Positions 53,489 to 61,434 of a stretch of 64,000 nucleotides of DNA are shown in pieces. The translations under genes were made by a program, and so were the position numbers. Every line of letters begins with the position of its first letter. Position 1 is the first letter of the stretch. Under the pieces are notes generated by a model that ran no database searches, had not been told where the DNA came from, and saw only the letters and a list, made by a program, of their open reading frames with translations. Source of the stretch: Pseudomonas sp. RIT409 (GTDB lineage: Bacteria; Pseudomonadota; Gammaproteobacteria; Pseudomonadales; Pseudomonadaceae); assembly GCF_003052515.2 (NCBI RefSeq), contig NZ_QARE02000015.1:1-64000 (forward strand), in the 5' to 3' direction.

Positions 53489-54877
53489 ATGTCCGAGACA
53501 AAAAGTGCCTTTGTGAGCACTGATTCCATCCGCCTGCAATTTTCCGAGGCGATGTCCGATATGTATAAGCAGGAGGTCCCGCTTTACGGTGACCTGCTGG
53601 AATTGGTCAACGCAACCAATACTCAAGTGCTGGACGAACAGCCTCTGTTGGCCAGCCAGCTCAGTGACGATGATCATTTAAGTCGTTTGTCAGTCGAGCG
53701 TCACGGCGCCATTCGCCTCGGGAGTTCCAAGGAACTCAACATGATGCGGCGATTGCTGGCAGTTATGGGTATGCATCCGGTTAGCTATTACGATCTGAGC
53801 GTTGCGGGCGTCCCTGTTCATGCGACTGCATTTCGCCCTGTCACTGACGCCGCTTTGCATGCCTGCCCCTTCAGATTATTTACATCGTTGCTGCGCCTTG
53901 AACTGATAAGCGACCCGGAATCCCGGGAGCTTGCGCGCGAGTTGATCGAAAAACGCGACATTTTTACTGACCGCGCAAGGGAGTTGGTCGCAGCGTTCGA
54001 AGCCTGCGGTGGGCTGACTGAGCCCCAAGTACGGGAATTCGTAGCGCAAGCACTGCAAACCTTCAAATGGCACAGTCAGTCGACTGTCACCAGTGAGCAG
54101 TATTCCCGCCTGAATGCGGAGCACAGACTCGTTGCGGATATCGCCGCGTTCAAAGGACCGCATATAAACCATTTGACGCCTCGTACCCTAGACATCGACC
54201 GCGTACAGGCGTTGATGCCTTCCTACGGCATCGATGCAAAAGCACTGATCGAGGGCCCGCCGCTGCGGCGTTGCCCAATCCTGCTGCGTCAGACCAGCTT
54301 CAAAGCGCTGGAAGAGGCAGTCGCGTTTACCGATCAGAACGATGCACAGGGCCGACACACTGCCCGGTTCGGTGAGATTGAACAGCGGGGGATCGCTCTG
54401 ACCCGCAAAGGCCGTGAACTGTATGACCAACTTCTCACCCAAGCCAAGGCCGCACACACCAGTGCTGGTGGAGGACCTGCGACATATGGGCAGCATCTTG
54501 AAAAGGCGTTCACTCAAATTCCAGACGATTACAGAGATTTGAGAACATTGGGCCTTGCGTATTTCCGCTACAGCACCGCGCAACCCGCCGATGCTCCGCC
54601 ACTCGATGAAAGCTGGAACGTCGAAGCGTTGTTGGAACACGGATATCTGACCATCGCTCCACTGATCTACGAAGACTTCTTGCCAGTCAGCGCGGCGGGC
54701 ATCTTCCAGTCAAACCTGGGAGAAGCGGTTCACGGCGACTATGGCATCCCGTCCAACCAAACCACGTTCGAAGCTGCTCTGGGTCTGCCAGTGCTGGACG
54801 AGTTCGAACTCTACGATGCCGCACAAGCCCAGTCTCTTGAGAACAGTCTCAAACAACTGAAAACAATTCACGGCTGA
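53489..54877 (+). CDS. hglS: HglS-like 2-oxoadipate dioxygenase/decarboxylase (DUF1338)
   Basis: 462 residues. Key residues known from P. putida HglS (as I recall His70, Arg74, His226, Glu294) all recur here two positions later: His72 and Arg76 in RHGAIRLG, His228 in INHLTPR, Glu296 in RFGEIEQRG. HglS is an Fe(II) enzyme converting 2-oxoadipate to 2-hydroxyglutarate in D-lysine breakdown. The operon context with an amino-acid oxidase fits formation of a 2-oxo acid first. The substrate could be 2-oxoadipate or a close analogue. Confidence 0.85.
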   Translation: MSETKSAFVSTDSIRLQFSEAMSDMYKQEVPLYGDLLELVNATNTQVLDEQPLLASQLSDDDHLSRLSVERHGAIRLGSSKELNMMRRLLAVMGMHPVSYYDLSVAGVPVHATAFRPVTDAALHACPFRLFTSLLRLELISDPESRELARELIEKRDIFTDRARELVAAFEACGGLTEPQVREFVAQALQTFKWHSQSTVTSEQYSRLNAEHRLVADIAAFKGPHINHLTPRTLDIDRVQALMPSYGIDAKALIEGPPLRRCPILLRQTSFKALEEAVAFTDQNDAQGRHTARFGEIEQRGIALTRKGRELYDQLLTQAKAAHTSAGGGPATYGQHLEKAFTQIPDDYRDLRTLGLAYFRYSTAQPADAPPLDESWNVEALLEHGYLTIAPLIYEDFLPVSAAGIFQSNLGEAVHGDYGIPSNQTTFEAALGLPVLDEFELYDAAQAQSLENSLKQLKTIHG

Positions 54878-54929
54878 ATACGCGATAACAACGATCCATT
54901 TCCCGCGAACAACAGAGCGAGAGCTGCAC

Positions 54930-56093
54930 ATGAACGACCAGAATTTGCCGATTACCGATGACGACAGAAGCTTGCTGCTGATCCAGGCTGATCACTTTGT
55001 AGACGATCGCACCGGCGCACTTGTGCCTCCTATCCACACTTCTACTGTCTTCGCGCGCGACGAGAATTACGAGCTGATCGGCAACATCCGCTATGGCAGA
55101 TATGGCAATCCTACGACCATTCTGGCAGAGGAGCTGCTTGCGAAGCTGGAAGGTGGACGAGAAGCTCGCTTGTTCGGCTCAGGTTTAGCGGCCACAACCG
55201 CCATCCTAGAAACGGTCAAAACCGGTCAGCATATCCTCGCGCCGCAGGTTATGTATCACGGCGCCCAAAAATGGATGCGCCGGATTGCCGAGCGCCGGGG
55301 TATCGAACTCAGCTTTTTCGACCAATCGAAGCCAGGCGCGATGCGTAAGGCAATCCGCCCAAACACCGGCTTGTTGTGGATCGAAGCCGCAGTCAATCCA
55401 ACGTGGGATATCATCGATATCAAAGAAGCCGCAGACGCGGTGCACGCGGTTGGCGGCATTCTGTGCGTAGACGGCAGCGTTTCGCCTCCTGTGACCTCAC
55501 ACCCACTGGAGCTAGGCGCGGATATCGTTTTCCACTCATGCTCCAAATACCTGAATGGGCACAGTGACGTATTGGCTGGAGTTCTGGTTACCAATACGCT
55601 TGACGCACGCTGGGATGAAGTTAACGTCATTCGCAATTTATCGGGAGCGGTCCTTGGGGCTTTCGAATCGTGGCTACTGATTCGAGGTATGCGTACGTTG
55701 TCGGTACGCTTTGAGCGCGCATCCGACAACGCCCTAGCGTTAGCCAAGCACTTCCTCAAGCACCCTAAGGTACAGGGCGTACTGTACCCCGGCCTTGAGT
55801 CTCATCCAGGTCATGAAGTAGCAAAGCGGCAGATGACCAATGGCTTCGGCGGGATGATGTCTATTCTGTTCGACGGGTCGCCAGAAGACGTGCAACGGGT
55901 CGCTTGCGCGCTGAAGGTGTTCATTATTGGCGCATCACTTGGCGGTGTTGAAAGCCTGGTCGAACATCGTGCGTCGGTTGAAGGGCCTGATAGCGTAGTG
56001 CCGAAGAATTTGCTCCGGTTCTCGGTTGGTATCGAACCGATTCAGGCGCTGATCGGTGACCTAGAGCAAGCGCTCGATGTGCTCAACAAATAG
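54930..56093 (+). CDS. Cys/Met-metabolism PLP enzyme
   Basis: 387 residues. Substrate/PLP motif YGRYGNPT, SGLAATTAIL, VDGSVSPPVTSHP with the PLP-binding Asp, and the Schiff-base Lys in HSCSKYLNGHSD. It resembles cystathionine gamma-synthase, beta-lyase or methionine gamma-lyase enzymes; which one cannot be told from sequence alone. It is 52 bases downstream of hglS. Its place in an aminoadipate-type pathway is not obvious and may point to a sulfur-containing substrate. Confidence 0.87.
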   Translation: MNDQNLPITDDDRSLLLIQADHFVDDRTGALVPPIHTSTVFARDENYELIGNIRYGRYGNPTTILAEELLAKLEGGREARLFGSGLAATTAILETVKTGQHILAPQVMYHGAQKWMRRIAERRGIELSFFDQSKPGAMRKAIRPNTGLLWIEAAVNPTWDIIDIKEAADAVHAVGGILCVDGSVSPPVTSHPLELGADIVFHSCSKYLNGHSDVLAGVLVTNTLDARWDEVNVIRNLSGAVLGAFESWLLIRGMRTLSVRFERASDNALALAKHFLKHPKVQGVLYPGLESHPGHEVAKRQMTNGFGGMMSILFDGSPEDVQRVACALKVFIIGASLGGVESLVEHRASVEGPDSVVPKNLLRFSVGIEPIQALIGDLEQALDVLNK

Positions 56094-56184
56094 TCACGAA
56101 GCATCTGCGTAACGCTCGGGTTCCAGCCAGTCTCAGGATCGGTGAGAACCCGACTGGGTGCGATGGTTATGAGGAATACAAGCG

Positions 56185-56922
56185 ATGATGACTGACTGCG
56201 AAGGATTGTTTCGCGCTGCGGGACGCGACGTCGCATTACTTGAACACATCTTTGACCGACTCCCAGATGTGCTGTTTTACATCAAGGATCGAGAATCTCG
56301 GTATGTAGTCGTCAATTGGGCTGTCGTGCAACAGAGTGGTGTCAAAAGCAAGGAAAATGTCTGCGGCAGAACCGCTGATGAGCTGTTTCCCGTCACGGGG
56401 TATAGCACTTGGGCGCAGGATATGGAAGTGATCAACAGTGGGAAGGAGATTATTGACCTACTGCGTCTCTACTTTTCTGCTGATGGCGGCCGGCAGTGGT
56501 GCCTTAGTACAAAGTATCCCATTCGTGGAGACGATGGCGAGATTCAAGGCCTTATCGGAATATCCAGGCGACTCCCACGCCCTGATGAAAACCACCTTAA
56601 CTACAAGCGGTTGGATGAGTTCCTGAAAATTCTAGGCGAGGACTGCAGTCGCAAGATTCTCATCAGTGAAGTAGCCAAACGCGTGAGCATTTCCGTTGAC
56701 ATACTCGAAAAGCTATCGAAAGAGATATTTCATCTAACCCCCAAGCAATTACTTCTGCAAATGCGAATAGACAGAGCCTGCATGCTACTTGAAACGACAA
56801 ACTTGAACGTTACCGAGGTCGCCGCAGAATGCGGCTACTCGGACCACAGCGCTTTCTCCCGCCAGTTTAAAGTGGCGACGCATTTCACTCCGCGCGATTA
56901 CCGTAATTCCAAATCCGCTTAA
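56185..56922 (+). CDS. PAS-AraC transcriptional regulator
   Basis: 245 residues. PAS domain at about residues 20-130 (LPDVLFYIKDRESRYVVVN, GRTADELFP) and an AraC helix-turn-helix pair at 150-243 (LLQMRIDRACMLLETTNLNVTEVAAECGYSDHSAFSRQFK). The usual order is sensor then DNA-binding, so it probably detects a metabolite via PAS. It ends the 51.7-56.9 kb block and is the best candidate to bind motifs A or B. GAGGAA precedes the ATG. Confidence 0.85.
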   Translation: MMTDCEGLFRAAGRDVALLEHIFDRLPDVLFYIKDRESRYVVVNWAVVQQSGVKSKENVCGRTADELFPVTGYSTWAQDMEVINSGKEIIDLLRLYFSADGGRQWCLSTKYPIRGDDGEIQGLIGISRRLPRPDENHLNYKRLDEFLKILGEDCSRKILISEVAKRVSISVDILEKLSKEIFHLTPKQLLLQMRIDRACMLLETTNLNVTEVAAECGYSDHSAFSRQFKVATHFTPRDYRNSKSA

Positions 56923-57276
56923 ACTATGCTCCTATTCAGCCTCATCCTAAGAAACGTAGTGCCCACACGGTTCACACATAATGTCTAACAATCTCGCTTT
57001 TGACTGCAAGCATACATCTTAAAGGGGGGGTAATACAGCCGCAGAGGTTAGGAGGCACTGAAGTATGCCGCAGGTAGATTATCACCCACGACACTGAACA
57101 TGTTCGCCCATTCGGCTGCTTCTATAAGCCATTTCGCAATTGACTAAACTTGCTCAGCCCTGCCAAGAAACAGAGTTCAAATACTCTCACACTAGCACTG
57201 TGCAGTTGCCAGCCCGTTCGGGAATATATATTCGCGGATTAAATTTTCAGCGACTTAGGTGGACGAAAGGTAACGA
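56923..57276. other. AT-rich gap
   Basis: No gene seen; composition is richer in A and T than the neighbours, like the following editing-protein gene. It may mark the edge of a transferred piece. Confidence 0.4.
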
Positions 57277-57813
57277 TCAAACCGTGATCACCTTCGGTAC
57301 ATGCTTGATATGGTCAAGAAACGTCTCGACAACGTCTAGCGTTCTGAGCTTCATATAGCCTGTGGTGGTGCCATCACTGCAACCGTACCAAGGATTTGAT
57401 ACTACATCCTTATCCAGCACTACCTGCACAGCGTCAACGTCATCGAGAAGCTTTGAGAAGACGGTGGCAGCCCCCACCGTGACGCCCATTTTTTCCTCCA
57501 TGAAAGCTGTTGGAGCGAAAGATACGCGAGAGCACCCTAGTGCCTGGCTGAAAGCTTTAGAATCAAATGCTTTTTGGCCGCATGTAACAAAGAGATAGAA
57601 ACGGCTCTTCTGCGCATTGGTCAGAAAAAGCGTCTTAACCATCTGCATGTCTAGCTTTTCATCAATGAGCTTACAATCACTCATAGAAATAGCCGCGTCA
57701 GTACTTACGCGCACAAATGGAATTTTTAAAATCTCTAAGACCTCATACACCTTTCGTTGCAACTCAGTAGTGAACATTGCAGGCGACGAATACTGGAAAT
57801 CACTGATATACAT
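57277..57813 (-). CDS. YbaK/ProX-type prolyl-tRNA editing domain protein
   Basis: 178 residues. KTLFLTNAQKSRFYLFVT, FSQALGCSRVSFAP and GVTVGAATVFSKLLDD match the YbaK/ProXp editing domain (substrate Lys in the KTL strand). Such free-standing domains hydrolyse mischarged Ala- or Cys-tRNA(Pro) or other aminoacyl-tRNAs. Codon use is AT-richer than most of the window and there is no partner gene, so recent acquisition is possible. The function assignment is by fold; the exact tRNA substrate is open. Confidence 0.8.
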   Translation of the reverse strand: MYISDFQYSSPAMFTTELQRKVYEVLEILKIPFVRVSTDAAISMSDCKLIDEKLDMQMVKTLFLTNAQKSRFYLFVTCGQKAFDSKAFSQALGCSRVSFAPTAFMEEKMGVTVGAATVFSKLLDDVDAVQVVLDKDVVSNPWYGCSDGTTTGYMKLRTLDVVETFLDHIKHVPKVITV

Positions 57814-57975
57814 AACCGCTCCAAAGACGAAGAAATTAACGACCCATCACCGAAACCATGTACATTGCACAACAATGCCAGAAGCAAAATACCCCGAACC
57901 CATTAGATATTTCAACTCATGCTCCGCAAAACGCGACTCTACTGAGCAAGCTCAGCTAAAAGTCGCTGAATGATA

Positions 57976-57992
57976 CGGTTTTTTGCACAGTT
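57976..57992 (+). promoter_or_regulatory. Shared motif A, copy 3
   Basis: CGGTTTTTTGCACAGTT, identical to copy 2. It is 163 bases upstream of the editing-protein start on the opposite strand. Confidence 0.4.
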
Positions 57993-58242
57993 TTTTATAG
58001 GAGCACTGTCTTTTATTTCAGCAGCCCGGTGAAATCTTGCAGAGTGGGGACGCGTATTGGTAACAGCCTACATGCAGCTTTTTCAAAATGAGCGTTTCCC
58101 AGTTACTTAGCTTATCGCGATGACATAGCGCCCCCCTCAGGTTGGCCCATTCCGCAAGTCGCGTCAGAGTTCACATGGGCAGAGCGACAAATACCATGCG
58201 CTTACTGAAAAGTAACCGGACAGCCGCGGTTGCGACCCGAGC

Positions 58243-58266
58243 GTCCGCTTTGGGTCGATAGCTGCC
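58243..58266 (-). repeat. 24-bp dispersed element, near-consensus copy
   Basis: GTCCGCTTTGGG then TCGATAGCTGCC on the plus strand, the exact reverse of the consensus as I define it. Confidence 0.75.
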
Positions 58267-58315
58267 CCACAAGCGGGAGATCAAGCGATTCTCCCGCTAC
58301 GCTGGCCGAGGTCCA

Positions 58316-58458
58316 TCAACCCATTTCCTTGAGGGTGTTTGCTGCGAATTCGATGAACGCGATACCCCACGAGGCAGTTGACGGCGACTGTGATAGACAA
58401 GATGCACGCCTTGTGCGCCTGAGGTGTAATCAGGGAGCACTTCCTTCAAGTGTCCAGC
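58316..58458 (-). pseudogene. LysR C-terminal remnant
   Basis: Leftward reading: LKEVLPDYTSGAQGVHLVY then HSRRQLPRG, then one frame over IAFIEFAANTLKEMG and stop at 58316. This is the usual C-terminal tail of a LysR protein with one frameshift; the rest of the gene is missing. Confidence 0.75.
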
Positions 58459-58626
58459 ATCGATGTGGGCAGCGCTGAGTGCCACTCCCTGTGGGCGATC
58501 TACGACCATTTCCAAGGCAAAACCGATGAAACCGAGGCAGCGCTGGAGGCACAGAACGATCAGGCGGGACGCATGATCGACGATCTGCTCTGGCACTTTC
58601 CGGCACGGCCGCTATCACCTCGGTGA
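58450..58626 (+). other. Possible short coding remnant
   Basis: Frame starting at a GTG gives 58 residues including CHSLWAIYDHFQGKTDE and GRMIDDLLWHFPARPLSPR. It looks protein-like and helical but I recognise no family. No convincing ribosome-binding site. It may be the tail of a lost gene. Confidence 0.3.
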
Positions 58627-58778
58627 CGGCGGTTTTCGTTTGAGCCCCTGTCAGCGACCCTCAAGAAAAAAGCCATCGCAAGATTGAGCAGATCGCACAA
58701 AGAAATGATCCCATCGCGAATAATCGGCTTCGCCCCTCCCCTTAATCTGAGCCCACACCAACTTAAGGGCTCATCATC

Positions 58779-59390
58779 ATGACCTCCCCCAATACCCTGA
58801 TTCAAAAGCTTCTAATCCAGGCAACCCAGCTCGATAAACTCGGCGTACATCTGATCCGTATCGGGGTCGCGATCATTTTCATCTGGATTGGCGCGCTGAA
58901 ATTCGTGCCGTACGAAGCCGACAGTATTACGCCGTTCGTGGCCAACAGTCCTTTCATGTCGTTCTTCTACGCACACCCCGAGCAATACAAGGCTCACCTG
59001 ACTCACGAAGGCCAACTCGACCCCGTGCAGCGCCAATGGCAGACCGACAACCATACCTACGCGTTCTCCGACGGCTTGGGAACAATCGAAATTCTGATTG
59101 GCCTGCTGGTACTGTCGTACGCCTTCTCAAGACGCCTGGGCATGGTCGGTTCCGTTCTCGCATTTCTGACGCCGCTGGTGACGCTGTCATTCCTGATCAC
59201 CACACCCGAAGCCTGGGTATCGAACCTTGGAGATGCGGACTTCGGCTTCCCCTATCTGTCGGGAGGTGGACGGCTTGTGCTCAAGGATGTGCTGATGCTG
59301 GCGGGAGCGGTGGTCATGATTGCGGATTCGGCTCGCCAACTGCTTCAGGAAAAATCGGCTCGACAGGCTTACGAAGCTCAGAGCGTCTGA
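58779..59390 (+). CDS. DUF417 inner membrane protein (YkgB/RclC family)
   Basis: 203 residues with four membrane segments (about residues 24-42, 88-106, 115-135, 160-178). FIWIGALKFVPYEADSITPFVANSP is the family signature. In E. coli RclC belongs to the reactive-chlorine defence operon; similar roles are likely but not shown for this copy. Its stop overlaps the DUF2790 start (TGATG), so the two are coupled. Confidence 0.88.
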   Translation: MTSPNTLIQKLLIQATQLDKLGVHLIRIGVAIIFIWIGALKFVPYEADSITPFVANSPFMSFFYAHPEQYKAHLTHEGQLDPVQRQWQTDNHTYAFSDGLGTIEILIGLLVLSYAFSRRLGMVGSVLAFLTPLVTLSFLITTPEAWVSNLGDADFGFPYLSGGGRLVLKDVLMLAGAVVMIADSARQLLQEKSARQAYEAQSV

Positions 59391-59620
59391 TGAAAACCTC
59401 CGCACTTGCGCTCGTCTTTGCATGTTTCGCGGCGAATGCCTTCGCTCAGGAGGCTTCGCCTACCTCGGCACGATCACTGGACATTGTCCAAGTCATCAGC
59501 CAGACCACTGACGATGGCCGTTGTGGCCTCGTACCGATGCACCTGGTGTACAAGGACTCCGAGGGCCTGGTTCATACTCTCGATTACACGATCGTTGGCA
59601 GCGGATGCTCCAGCGGCTGA
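59390..59620 (+). CDS. Secreted DUF2790 protein (second copy)
   Basis: 76 residues: signal peptide MKTSALALVFACFAANAFAQ, then LDIVQVISQTTDDGRCGLVPMHLVY, ending with IVGSGCSSG. Same family as 20838-21104, with the two cysteines kept. Coupled to the DUF417 gene, suggesting a shared envelope stress role. Confidence 0.85.
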   Translation: MKTSALALVFACFAANAFAQEASPTSARSLDIVQVISQTTDDGRCGLVPMHLVYKDSEGLVHTLDYTIVGSGCSSG

Positions 59621-59632
59621 CGGACAACCAAG

Positions 59633-59687
59633 GGAACCAGGCCTGCGCTTCGTCAACCGCCACGGCAGCGAACTGCCTGGGCAATAA
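59633..59687 (+). pseudogene. SDR 3' remnant (copy of the end of 30654-31343)
   Basis: Encodes REPGLRFVNRHGSELPGQ and stop, matching GEPGLRFINRHGDELPW of the SDR. Similarity continues about 150 bases downstream through the GC hairpin. The rest of the SDR is absent; the DUF417-DUF2790 unit stands where it would have been. Confidence 0.8.
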
Positions 59688-59791
59688 GCTCGACCCGTCC
59701 GATGAATAGCCCTGGGGCAACTCGGGATCTGGCGGGTGAGCCCACGCCATTGCAGATCGACATCCGATATCTGATCGATGGAAGCGTGAAA

Positions 59792-59812
59792 GCGGGGGTT
59801 CATGGCCCCCGC
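59792..59812 (+). terminator. GC hairpin (duplicate of 31454-31472)
   Basis: GCGGGGG, seven-base loop, CCCCCGC. Compared with the first copy both arms gained one base and stay paired. It ends the duplicated segment and may terminate the DUF2790 transcript. Confidence 0.5.
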
Positions 59813-59884
59813 CGCCACGTCATCAATCCAGCAACCGCACGGTTGCTCCAGGTAGAGACTACCGAACCGTCTCTGTGGCAGCCC

Positions 59885-60904
59885 TTAGAAGCCTTCGAGA
59901 ACGATCTTGCCCTTCGCCTTGCCGCTTTCCAGTAGCGCATGGGCACGACGGAGATTTTCTGCGCTGAGGCGTCCGTAGTTATCGCCGACCGTGGTGCGCA
60001 AGAGACCCGAATCAACGTGCCGCGCAATCTCGTTGAGGATGTTGTGCTGCTCCTGCATGTCCTCGGTTTCGTAAAGCGAGCGGGTATACATCAGTTCCCA
60101 GTGCAACGACAGGCTCTTACGCTTCAGCGGTACGACGTCAAGCGTGGCCGGATCGTCGATCAGGCCCAGCCTGCCCTGGGGCTTCAGAGATTCGATGATT
60201 TGCTCGTAGTGCCGATCAGTCTGGGTCAGACTTGCGACATAGCTGACTTGTCCGATGCCAATGCGCTTGAGCTCTTCGCTGAGTGGCTTGGTATGGTCAA
60301 TGACGTGATGCGCACCCAGCTCGGTGACCCAGGCTTGGGTTTCCGGGCGCGAAGCCGTGCCGATGATTGTCAGCCCAGTCAGCTGACGCGCCAACTGAGT
60401 CAGGATTGAACCCACCCCGCCCGCAGCGCCGACGATGAGCAGGGTTTCGCCCCGGTCGGTGGTATCACGCGCAACACCGAGGCGATCGAACAGCAATTCC
60501 CAAGCGGTCAGGGAAGTCAGTGGCAATGCCGCTGCGTGGCTGAAATCCAGCGACTGGGGCATCGAACCGACGATACGCTCGTCCACGAGTTGCAGCTCGC
60601 TGTTGCTGCCTGGGCGGATCAACGACCCGGCGTACCAGACCCTGTCACCCGGCTTGAACAGCGTCACGTCGCTGCCAACCGACTTGACCACGCCGGCAGC
60701 ATCCCATCCGAGGATACGGGGCTGGCTTTCGTCTTCATGCGGTACGTAGCCCTGTCGCACCTTGGTATCGACAGGATTGACCGATACGGCTTTCACCTCT
60801 ACGAGCAAGTCGCGCGGCTTCGGCACTGGCTCGGTCATATCGATCTCCACCAAGGCATCGGGATGTTCGATAGGCAGGCATTTGAAGTGTGCAATGGCTT
60901 TCAT
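59885..60904 (-). CDS. MDR-family NADPH:quinone reductase-like protein
   Basis: 339 residues. GroES-like part SVNPVDTKVRQGYV, Rossmann part LLIVGAAGGVGSILTQLARQL. No catalytic zinc ligands, as in the zinc-binding-alcohol-dehydrogenase family proteins of the quinone reductase type. Start ATG 60904 with GAGG nine bases upstream. It lies 10 bases downstream of an ABM-domain gene. Confidence 0.88.
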   Translation of the reverse strand: MKAIAHFKCLPIEHPDALVEIDMTEPVPKPRDLLVEVKAVSVNPVDTKVRQGYVPHEDESQPRILGWDAAGVVKSVGSDVTLFKPGDRVWYAGSLIRPGSNSELQLVDERIVGSMPQSLDFSHAAALPLTSLTAWELLFDRLGVARDTTDRGETLLIVGAAGGVGSILTQLARQLTGLTIIGTASRPETQAWVTELGAHHVIDHTKPLSEELKRIGIGQVSYVASLTQTDRHYEQIIESLKPQGRLGLIDDPATLDVVPLKRKSLSLHWELMYTRSLYETEDMQEQHNILNEIARHVDSGLLRTTVGDNYGRLSAENLRRAHALLESGKAKGKIVLEGF

Positions 60905-60914
60905 TCGAAGGACC

Positions 60915-61208
60915 TCAGGAGATGCGATACATTTTTGTGAAGGTGAGCTTTTCAGCAGCACGCTCGATGATAGGGAGCGCTGCCTGAAAATGCGGTGTCG
61001 CTTCGTGTGCCGTCAGCGCCGCTTCAGTGCGCCACTGTTCGATCATATGGAAGGTGCGAGGCTGCTCGGCATCACGATGGAAGTCGTACTGGATGCAGTC
61101 CGCTTCGGCTCGGCTCGGGCCTTGCAGGCCCTGCAGCGTCTGCTCCAGCTCGCCGTCAAGTCCGCCCTTGGCGATCAAAGTGGCAATCAGTGTCAGAGGG
61201 GGGGTCAT
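60915..61208 (-). CDS. ABM-domain putative quinol monooxygenase
   Basis: 97 residues. LTLIATLIAKGGLDGELEQTL, CIQYDFHRDAEQPRTFHMIEQW, and HEATPHFQAAL match the YgiN-like quinol monooxygenase group. The second of two ATGs (61208) is seven bases from AGGAGG and is preferred. Next to a quinone reductase, so quinol/quinone cycling is a plausible joint role. Confidence 0.85.
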   Translation of the reverse strand: MTPPLTLIATLIAKGGLDGELEQTLQGLQGPSRAEADCIQYDFHRDAEQPRTFHMIEQWRTEAALTAHEATPHFQAALPIIERAAEKLTFTKMYRIS

Positions 61209-61226
61209 CAAACCTCCTGATGAGCG

Positions 61227-61363
61227 TTAGAAAAAGAGCGCGCTGGCTGGCACGGCTTTATCGACGATAACCCCGCTGGCGGCCGTGGGGCCGACAAACT
61301 TGAATCCGGGGTATTGCGAGGTGCCTGCCTGGTCGAAATCCAGACCATGGACACGGCAGGCAT
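61227..61363 (-). pseudogene. Unrecognised C-terminal coding remnant
   Basis: Leftward reading gives VHGLDFDQAGTSQYPGF then KFVGPTAASGVIVDKAVPAS and ALFF with a stop at 61227. The text is protein-like but the upstream part is in another frame and no start is seen. I do not recognise the family. Confidence 0.4.
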
Positions 61364-61434
61364 GACCTCATGGCTGGAGAAGAGTTGAATCACCGTGTTC
61401 CAGGCGCTGTGGACGCGAACCTGTGTGGGCGCGA

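Larger units (their letters stand above)
57814..58315. other. Gap with motif A copy 3 and a dispersed element
   Basis: No gene is supported. Contains motif A (57976-57992) and an element (58243-58266). The part before 58000 is AT-rich, the rest GC-rich. Confidence 0.45.
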
